Part shown: piece by piece, positions 13,498 through 23,700 of the stretch
Layout: each line of letters begins with the position of its first letter
Numbering within the stretch: the stretch's first letter is position 1
From: Oryzias latipes
Taxonomy: Eukaryota; Chordata; Actinopteri; Beloniformes; Adrianichthyidae
Assembly (NCBI RefSeq): GCF_002234675.1
Contig: NC_019868.2
Location: forward strand, 19,624,743 to 19,688,742
Length of the DNA: 64,000 nucleotides
Reading direction: 5' to 3'
Position numbers and translations under genes: made by a program
Notes under the pieces: model-generated
Told to the model about the DNA's origin: nothing
Database searches by the model: none
What the model saw: the letters and a program-made list of their open reading frames with translations, nothing else

Positions 13498-16400
13498 TAA
13501 GTCTAGGGACTACTACCCTAGTAGCCCTCTCCAAATGTCTTAAACTCCCTCCTATTGTAACATTTAAAGTCACCATTCAAGCTGCTCTAAATGTTTTTGG
13601 ACAGATGAATGATTCCAATCTGACTAGTAAAACAGCAATGTATTTGCAGAGAAAAAAGTATAGAAATGACATCATCTCTATGTCTTTATCTGTATGATTG
13701 TAACTCTGTTCTCTGGCTAATGAAGAAACCAGAGGACTCACGAATGATGACGTTGGCTGGAATTGTACCATGTAATAGTCATAATAATAAGTGTCTAAGG
13801 CTTTCAGTCTGTGACTTCAGCCTGACTCAAGACAACCTCTGCGAACCACAATCAACCTGAAAACCAAAGGTGGATTCCCTTTGTAACGTTTGCCATGCCC
13901 TATGCAGTTGGCTGCTGCCCATGTGAGCTGTCCATCACAATATGTACTGGATAGCTGACATGGCATGGTATCAATAAGAATTCAGACATGTCATCAGCTC
14001 TGGGTGATTGAAGACGAAGGCAGCAAGGAGCTTGACCTTCCAGTAATTCTCTTGCTCCCACTCAAACAGACACAGAGACACGACAGCTTTTTTTCATTCC
14101 TTCCATTCCTCATTGATCTGCCATCCAGGCCCCAAGACAAATACGAAGAGAACGACGGGTAAAGTGATCAAGCAATGACATCATTATTTGAATAATGTAT
14201 GTGTCTTCGGAAAGAGTGTACACTCCTACAGTAACTTAGAGTTTCCTCACTAGACATGAGGGATTCTATCAGACTAAAGCAACAAATAATTTCCACTATA
14301 AATGAAAAAAAACAGTTGAGAGCAGCTTCTACAGATATAACAGCTGTTGTCCAAATAGGAATAAACTCTGTCCAAATGAGTCATACAATGCCAACATATT
14401 TTACGGAAGATGAAAGATAATAAAGCATTCATAAAAGAAGATTTTACATCGTTGCAAACTATATAATGGAGAGCAGGAAGTCTTGATAACACTCAGGGGT
14501 ACACAGATTACGGCTGATCGTTACTGTGGCCAGATGGGATTGCTGAGAAACAAGGTGAACACTGGAGGGCACGCTTTCAGGTGTTACTCACCCACTCTCT
14601 GTCATAACTGAGAGTCACGCACACACCCTCACTCACTGTCTGAAGCTCCACCCATTCCTACCGCCAGTCTTTTTATGGGCATGAGTGTGACCATAACGGT
14701 TAAATAAAGGAAACACAGGAAAGTCTCTTCCGGTCCTTTAAGTGAAAGTAGCACCACTACCAACAGAGCAACCAAAGCTGTTATAGCATTCTACAACATG
14801 ACACATACACAAAGAATTTTGAAAAGTCTCTAAAACGTTTACAGTAAATAGTTTCTTCTCCAATCTTCACAAAATCTATCAACAGGTTAATTGTCACTCT
14901 TTTGTCTTTTTGCAGTTCATTTCATCCTAGGTCTATCCCCTACCAAAGTCAGTTATCTGAGTTAAATTTGACTTAAATTGCAAAACCTATGCAATATAAA
15001 TTGTCAATGTTTTTTTTAGGAATATCTAGAATAACAGAAAGTCTTAAATGAGTCTTTATAAATGAATAAAGCTGCCACTTTCAGTAGCAGCCCGGCTTAA
15101 AAAAACATTGACACTTGATCTCGAAGAACACGCACAGGGAGTAAAAGAAAATGTCACTCTGCCCTAAAAAGGTTTATCTTACTTCCAGGCAAAGACCACC
15201 CACTCAATTTTTAACAATCCTCATATCAAACAAGCAGAGAGGAGTTTTCCAGAGATCAGTCAGCCATCCTGTGGGTCCACCTTAACTGTGGCCCTTAGGT
15301 CAACTTCACCCACTCTTTTTGGGTGTGACAAGAATGACAAGACTTCTGCAGAGTGTCTGTGTCTTGACATAATGCAGGATTAAGAAATAACCATCACAGG
15401 CTTTTTCCAATTAACAGTGATTGCTCTTCTGATGTCACTATATTTATTTGTAAAAATGCAAATACAGGGGGTGTGAAAAATATCTTTACACAATGATTGC
15501 CATGGGACATAAAAACATGTAATCAGAAACATAAAAAGTAACAAATGATACGTTTTCGTATTTTTAAGCAGATATACTCAAAATACCATTTATTGAATTA
15601 TATGAAAACAATGTTGCAGAACTAGCTGTTTCGCCTAAAATTTCATTTACACAAGCTGTTCATTAAAGCTGCTTCCCTAGACAGATCTAAGGTATGTTAG
15701 AAGTGCTATGGTGTTTAGGTTTGCACAGATTACTGTGTTGCTAAGGTGTGTCTACAGGTCATGACAACACAGGCCCATAAACTTATTTTATTGACAATTT
15801 CAAATGATGACACTCTTTTTCCAGCTCTGGTTTCTGTGAAGTTGAAAAACACAAAGATAGTTATATTCAATATAATAGGCCTAACTGATAAGAGCTGTGG
15901 AGGTTTTTGAGAGTTACTCTGTCCCCTCCCTAGTCCTTCAAAGTAGACTGTGCATAGATAATGACTGTAAGGTGAAACTACCTCTTTGATGCCCTATCAC
16001 AGCATCTCACCTACAGCCGAGGTGACAGTATTTTTGGAAAACATTTTGGGTGTGGCTGATTTTAATTATTTTGAAACTCTGGTAAAAATGACACCAGAAA
16101 TACAAATTTCACCACCATATGCTGTTTATCCCATGAAACCGGATATGAATTTCCAAACTAATTAAGGCGGCTTTCATTAGCCCAAACAGGTGCAGAAGAA
16201 ACCGAAGCCACGCAGCCTGTTCAAGTTAAAGGGAATCACATCAAAGTGAGACGGGGACCCTCATGAGTTAGCTTTTAGACATAGTTTACAAGGGCAGGTT
16301 TTAAAAGGCAGAAGTCATAAAACCGGAATAAATGCGGTTTAGTTTTCAAACGGCGTTTAAACGTCACTGAGTATGCGCTGCCGGATTTCCATTGGAATTC

Positions 16401-16654
16401 TGAACACTAGCACCCTCTAGCGGTGAAAGTGAAAACCCACCCACAGGAATTTGTTGCGTCTCGAAACATGAATTTTGTTGTCGAACAACCCCCTCTTGTG
16501 GTGTTTCCGGGTCAATATGTTTTTTTTCCTTTAGTTTGGCGTCACTCGTGACTGAAAATATTTTAGTGACACGTGCAGCCATTAAATATATCAGCTTTAA
16601 TCTTTAGAGTATGGACATGACACAAAAAAATGAATCAAAATTGTTACCTCACAT
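13498..16654. other. Intergenic DNA, nothing recognised
   Basis: AT-rich with short frames only. No conserved-looking coding block or terminal inverted repeat was noticed. Confidence 0.45.
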
Positions 16655-17040
16655 GAACAATTTGCCAGTATTTTGTGCCCACAAATTAGTATTTCATGTT
16701 AACAAATTCACATTTTATTAGAATTTTGAGGGCACAGATTAGCATTTGATGCAAACAAATTTAGTATTTTCTTTTCTTCATTTCCTGCTGCTGATTTGTA
16801 CACACAAAATACTCACCTGTGAGCACAAAATATTAATTTGTGGACACAAAATGCTAATTTTTGGACATTTAATACTAGTTTGAGCAAACAAAATGCTAAT
16901 TTATTTACAGCAAATACATATTTGTGTGCACAAAATGCTAATTTGTGTCCACAACATTCTAATTTGTGTGCAGAAAATACTCACTGGTGGCCACAAAATA
17001 CAGATTTGCGCACACTTAATATTAATTTCTGCAAACAAAG
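16655..17040. repeat. Degenerate minisatellite arranged as an inverted repeat
   Basis: The right arm (16800-17040) repeats about 24-bp units of the form CACAAAATGCTAATTTGTG. The left arm (16655-16770) carries the reverse complement form CACAAATTAGTATTTTGTG. The arms are separated by TTTCCTGCTGCTGATTTG near 16780. Units are 70-90% alike by eye. The apparent 8-residue peptide repeat in one frame is a by-product. Confidence 0.65.
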
Positions 17041-17119
17041 TTTAAGAGAACTTTTAAATAGCATTTCCAAGACTACGTCCAAAGAGGTACACAAACTCAA
17101 TATTTTCCTTCCATGAGTA

Positions 17120-17125
17120 TTTATT
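17120..17125 (-). terminator. Candidate polyadenylation signal of the DUF4585-family gene
   Basis: AATAAA on the minus strand about 670 nt after the stop codon at 17793. It is the nearest perfect signal I found downstream, giving a 3' UTR of about 0.7 kb. Common in AT-rich DNA, so only moderately informative. Confidence 0.3.
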
Positions 17126-17792
17126 AATATTTGGCATCCATTTCAGTGTAGTATGGGCTGTAGTGTGGGTCATACAATTCTTTTAGGTTGAATACTTGAA
17201 GACAGACCACAACAACATGTATTGCAAACACATTTTTTTATATTTTGAAAACATTCACTTGACTTATCAGAATTATGACACAAAAATTAAAAAATAGAAG
17301 GTTTTAGTAGATCTTAAAAAATTTAATCAGAACCACATGTTTAAAGAGAAAACGTGAAAAGAACAATGAATATTAGACATTTTTAATTACATTGTTGTAA
17401 ACCTGCGCAAATGTGCTCATCCAACAATAAAGTAACTAGTTTAAAGAAGATTATTTAAACAATATTTTCAAGTTTTTGAAAGCAGTTTAATGAGAAAAAG
17501 CATTAAGAAATGTAAGGATGCATCACTGTAGTTATTACAGTGTTGAATTTTTATCCAACATAAAAAATAAAAAACGTAAGTTTGAAGTGCACGTAATAAA
17601 ATATCTAATTTGAAAGCAATAAACCCACATTTTTTCTTAACAAAACATCCTAGAGCAAAAATACAGAATAGAATAATTGCCATCTTCAGTTGTAATGCAA
17701 AAACTCAAATAACATTTCCGCCTAACATTAGAATCCCTCTTAGTGTATTTTAAACTTAACTGGCTCCAGGAAGGCGGGCTCCAACCTCTATT

Positions 17793-20700
17793 TCAGGACC
17801 TTTTTCCCCCTGATGGGGCTAAGTTTGAAGGATGTTTGTGGTAGTAGTCAGGTGGAGTGGGATTTGGGCTTGCATTCATCCCTGTGGGAACATAATACAT
17901 ACTCTCCAGGTAGTTGTGGTCCAAAGATGAGTGATTCTGGTGCTCTGTTTGGATCGGTTTGGATCCCTGAGCTGAGGGATTCCTGTAACTGACTCCACGC
18001 ACAGCTGTGTGTATCGCTGTTGCAGCCGACGGCTCGGGGTATCTGGGTGGCTGGACCTGGGAGTGGGCTAATGGGGGAGGAGCTGCACAGGGCATGTACT
18101 GTGGAGCAGGAGCGTACATGTTGGGGGTGTGGAGTGGTGAAAAGGGGGCTGCAGAGGGAGGATACAGACCTGAGTGTGACATTGTTTGCTGTGGGATAAG
18201 CACTTCCACATATTGCCCAGTCTCCGGGTCAAACAACATTTTCCTCAGTGGCTGAACAGGAACCTCAATGTAAAAATACTTTCCTGTTTCAGGATCAAGG
18301 AGGACCCTGCGTGGTGTTTGTCCATAGTTACTTTCTGAGTACAAACTTGAGGTGTCACCTCCATAGTCAGAGCCATAGGATGGTCCCATGCTTTGAGGGC
18401 CACACAGGTACTGAGTATCAACTGGAGGAAGGCCAGGAGAGTGACCATGGCCAGGGTCACTGTACAGTGCCCCAGAAATGTTTGGTGGCTGCTGCTGATG
18501 GGGGGACTTATGGGCAGGGGGTCGTCTGGGGTCAATGTGCTGGGGGGGCTGCAGAGGGCGCTCAGCAGGGCACGCAGGCATGAGCGAGGCGTGAGGAGGG
18601 CAGGGGGCCGGCTGGTACGGAGGATGATACATTGAGGGTGGTTGGCTTAGACAAAGAGAGCTTGACTTTGGAGAACTTGACTGGTAAGTTATTGGATGTG
18701 GCTCCGGCCTGCACTGGTGGGGGCGCAGAGGGGGCGGATCCACTTGATAGGGCAGTGGCTGTCCTGGAGAGTGCGTTGGGGCCGGTGGGGTGATGTTATG
18801 AGTGCTGTGGTGATGGTGAAGAGGAGCCAGGCCGGGATGAGAGGGGCAGCCAGCGGAGCAGGAGCAGGGCGGAGCGCGAGTTGAGGATTGATAGCGATTT
18901 GGCCTTTGAGGAGCCAGATCTGGGAGCAGAATCGGACTGAAACTCTCCCGTTCTTCGTAACTTGGAGGATCATCTGAAGCAAAAAAACGTAGATCCTCTG
19001 TTTGTAGGGTGCACTTGCTGGACATGGATTGGTGATACGTTTGTTGTGTGTATCTGGGAACTTGTGAGGTGGAAACACCAGAACTTTGTTTGGCGTTGTT
19101 GGTAGTAACAGCCTTGGCTTGCTCAGGACGTGACATCCTGGGTAACTGCTTTTGGTTGTCTGAACTCAAGAGAGTAGCTTGGTTGGCTCTAACAGGAGTA
19201 GATTCAGGAACTTGGTCTGTTTTTGGGTCAGAAGCTGGAGCTGACGTTGAGGTCTCATCTGAATCCTCTACTCTGGTAGGAATTGGTTTCTGAACGTGGT
19301 TAGAGATTTGAGGTAATGCTGTTTGTTGCTGTCTTCTTTCAGTAGATGCTTCAGTGTCTGATAACTGGTTTGAGAAACTGTTGATGGTGGCTGCTGCCAT
19401 TCTGTGAGCTGGAGGTTTACAGCTGGACACTGCAGACACGGCTAGCTTCCTCGAGTAGTTTGACGAGGATGTGGAGTCGTTGGAAATCTTTCTATAGATC
19501 GTGGGTGAGCTAATCACAATAGTCTGAGGCTTCTCCTCACTCTGCGGTTTGCCTGTTGATGATGATGTTGCTGATGCCGTGTGTGGCTCATTAGTTCCAA
19601 AATCTGCTGGCTTAAACTTGCAGCTCGGTTTTGGGGGAACAACTGGTTTTTGGGAGTTCTTAGCAATAGATTTCACCTCAATAGCCTGAGGTTTCTGGTT
19701 GCCCGTAGAATTTGTGGGCATCTCTGGCTTCTGTGGTTCTTTGGATAATGATTTAACCTCGATTGGTTGTGATTTAAATTTTCTAATTGCAGGAGATCTG
19801 GGGGGAAAAGTTGGATCAAACCTTTTCACCGGTTCAAAATCTACTGCGTCCTTCTGTTTGGAAGGAAGGTTTTTTTGCTCCTGTGCACTGTTTCTTAGCT
19901 TTGAGGGATCTTTCTCTGGAGGCTTGACGCTAAGTCCCACATCTTCTCTGCGTTGAGTGAGAGCCTCTGAGGTGTCCGCCACTGCAGAGGGGCCTGAAGA
20001 AGGGGAAGAGAATTTCCTTTCTCTGTGAACATCAACCTGACCGCCATCTGAAGGAGGCGCCGTCTGAAGGGGGATTTCTAGAGAGTTCACGTGTTTACGA
20101 GGAAGCCCTTTACCACCAGCTGAGTTGTGGTTAACCCCAACCACTGCTCCTATATCCGCCTGGTAGCCTTTCTCCTTTAGCAGCATGGAAACTGAGTGAC
20201 CTCCACTGCCAGGCCTACTACCAGGGGTGGTGAGTCCAGGGGAAATTGAGGAAGGAACTGAATCTTGGCTTAAAGCTGTGGTCTCTACCTGAGCAAGAGA
20301 TGGGGACGTGCTGCTTTTGTTTGTTTTTTCTCTGATTAATACAACAGCAGTCGACACTTCTCTCTCCTTACTGGGAAGTTTTGGAAGGTTTCCGACCACG
20401 GGAGGTTTTTTCTCTGCTTTGGCTCCCACTGATTTGTCTTTGTTTTCTTGCATTTTGGGGATTTCCCCCTCAGCTTTTTGTGTTTCTGTTGTGACGTTCT
20501 TTTCTTGTTCACACAGCTTGGGAGTCTCTTTTTGTCCTGCAGACCAATCAGATGTGGTTTTGATGGAGTTTCGGGGCTCCCTGTTCACTTCTGTAACAGA
20601 CTTTAAAGAAACCTGAGGTTTGTTACCTGTGTCTTTTGTGATAGGGGTCGTTTTGTTTTTATCATTTTTCCAACAAACTGCCTTGCATTCTATATGAATT

Positions 20701-23700
20701 GGCTGTGAATTTTCTTTGCTTCTTTCCAGAGGAGATGAGGCCTGCATTCTCAAATCCTTTGTCTCCTCTTTCTTTTCCTCTTCTCTCTCCTCCCTTGTTG
20801 TCTCCTCTTTAACATCTCTTTCCTCACCAGATGTGATCTCCACTCCCCCTTTTTCATTTAAACTTTCAATCACTCCTTCAGTTGAGCTTGAAGGCCTTGC
20901 ACCATCGGCTGCCTTGAAGGAAAGATTGTAAGTATTTTTGACGAGACGCCTCACATCTCTAACAACGTGAATGGGAGCCTTCACTCCATTATTTTCCACC
21001 TCGTTTTCTCCTGTTTTCTCCTTCTCCTCTTTCTCAATCCTTGCCTCTTTCACAGGCTGGTCGGGGGAAAATGGTCCAGGTTTGCTTTCTGCCTCTGGTG
21101 TTAGACAGACATCCAAAGAGGTTTTCTTCTTCTCCACAGCTTTCAGGGTAATGTCCTGTATTTTGGGTGAGCTGGTGCTCCTGTCGCAGTGATGTGACTG
21201 TTTGTGATCACCTTCATTTTCACACTTGAGCTCTTGGTCTGTCATCCTCACGGCTTTGTTGCTGCCTCCTATAGCAGAGTTTCCAGTGTCTCCAGAAGTG
21301 GTATTTGCTGAATCGCCTGAATCCCTTTCAGTTGTTTTACTCTGGTGTAATCCGGATTTAGACTGTTTGCTGTCAAGCATCACTTTTAATTCAGACTTCA
21401 TCTCTGATCTTAACGGTGTGGAATTCCTGCTCTGCGAATCAGTCTCTTCGCTGTCAGTCTGGGAAAAGGTGACACTTCTGCTGCTGCTGGATGAACTCGG
21501 TCTGTTGCTTAGTCTGACTCCTTGGCTCTTGGGTGGTTTAGCTTCATCCTTGGTATTTAGTTCTCCTCTCACAGTGTGACCCTCAAAACTTTGATTTGTT
21601 TGAAGGTTGGAAGGCATGTTGTGTGAGTCGAGTTTCAGGGATTCTCTTGAAATGTCTGTTGGTGGGCTCCTGCTTTCACCCGTTTGCTCATCGTTGTATC
21701 TGTCAACACCTTGCATCTTCTTGGACAGCACACTCTTGATGAGGCAAGAGGCCATCTTGGTTTTGGAGGTGGTCTCATCCATAGAAGCAGATTTCTGGAA
21801 TTTCGATTGTCTTTCCTTTTGCTGAGTGTTCTGAAGGTTGCTCTCAGAAGGACAAAATTCTTGTATTGCGGCAGGCGTACTGTGCTGTCTTATGAAGGAC
21901 CTTCTTGTTTGTGTTTCTTGAGAGGGGCTCTCCATTGACGTGGGTAGTCCTGGACTGCTATTCTCACTGCTCTCTCCCTGCTTTCCTTCGCCATTATTCC
22001 TTCTTTTCAGCTGGATTTGTCTCTTTGGCACTCCTCTTCTCACCTGCCTGTGGTCTTCTCTCTCCACAGCTACATCTATGCATTCAAAGCTTCCCAACTC
22101 ATATCGTCTTGATGGATCAAGGCCGTCTAAGTTGTATGCAGGTGACTGTTGGAAGGAAGGTTCCTCACAGTCCAGTTTTGGGGCCGAGCCCCTGAAGTCA
22201 GCATAGGCCATCCAGGCAGGGTTGACTCCAGCTGGGCTCTCCTGGGTGGACGGTTGAGAAATGTTTGTGGACGATCGGCAGCTGGAGTTGTACATGTCAA
22301 GGTAGTCTACTTCAGAGCTGGACAAGCTGCGGGAGGCAAAGTCTGTAAACCATTTCACCTCACTGTCTGCTTCATCAAGTTCACTTCCCATGCTGGAGCT
22401 GGAACTCTGACAGGGTCTGTTTGCAGCCTCACGTCCAGGAGCACTTTTCCTGTTCTGGGTTGCAGGAGGTTGAAGCCGTCCCTTGGCACTTCCACCCCTG
22501 ATGTCTCGTTGGGAGTTAAGTTTAAGCAGACCCTGTTGCTGCTGCTGCTGTGTCTGTCTTGTTGCTAGCAAGCTCTCTGAACAGGAATGTGCTGTTGGCA
22601 GTCCCTGACGGGTCTTTCTGCTTGTGGGAGCTGCACTCCAACTCACAGGTCCTTTTCTATTCCTGGCACTGAATGACAGCTCAACCTGTTCCCCTCTGTA
22701 ACTGGCAACCCCCTGCCATCCCTCCCCTCTCTCAGGTTCCCGCTCCTCCCTCTCCCTCTGCCTCTCCATACCTTTGGCTCCCTCCTGCTCCAGCGACATT
22801 TCCCTCTCCATCTCCAATTGCCTTCCAAGCCCCACTGAGTCAGTCTGGCTATTATTGTCAGAAGAGTCAATACTGGGGCCCTCCCTGTTTGGTGCAGCTT
22901 TCTTTAAGTTGTCACAAGTTGATGATGGTAAAACATGAGACGGACTTTTGCTTCTCTTTTGCCACTGTCTGCAGGGTTTCTGGGGGGCTATGATGTGGAC
23001 AGGTGTAAACCTTGTGAGGGGCGGGGAAGGAGTCTGCTGTCTGTTTACACGGTGGGAGAAATCCTCTGTGGATCTCTCCCTGTTTTCACATAGGATTTTC
23101 TTTATTGGCTGTCTTCTCCAGACCTCCGGCATACATTTGGGTGGACAGAAGTTGCTGCTTCTAGTCCATGGATGAGAAGTGGACTGTGGAATGGAGTTTT
23201 GGTTTTTTGACACGGATGAAGTCTGGTGAAGAGGTGAAATGTTTGGGGTGCTGTCTTTAGAGATTACAGGATTGGAGGATATGGAGTTCATGTCTTTGTC
23301 ACAGAAAAGTGGGGACTGGGTTTTGAGATTTTTGTTAATGGAAGAAACTGAATTTAATCTGTCCAGAACATCAACTTCCACTGCTATTTTTTCTCTTTCT
23401 GTCGTGTCTTGTATTGGTGACCCGATTACAACGTTGTCTGATATTGCAGGAGAATTATTTTTAAATCCTTCGGGAACTGCTTTGGCTGTCTGGCCATTTT
23501 CAAGCGAGGGTGACTGACTGTCTTTTTCTGACCTTGTGAGGTTCTGGATTTCTGTGAAATCTGCTGGGAAGGAATCTGGTACAACTTCCGGTTTGTTTCT
23601 TACTGTTGATTGTGCATACACAGAGTTATAGTCGGTGGAGGGGATCTCTGCCGAATGCTGGTACCTCTGTTCAGGTAAAGGAGAAACAGGGGACTGATCT

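Noticed and set aside
16838-17116. Frame with an 8-residue QNANL-type peptide repeat
   Set aside because: Period 24 bp matches the minisatellite unit; no start context or splice signals.
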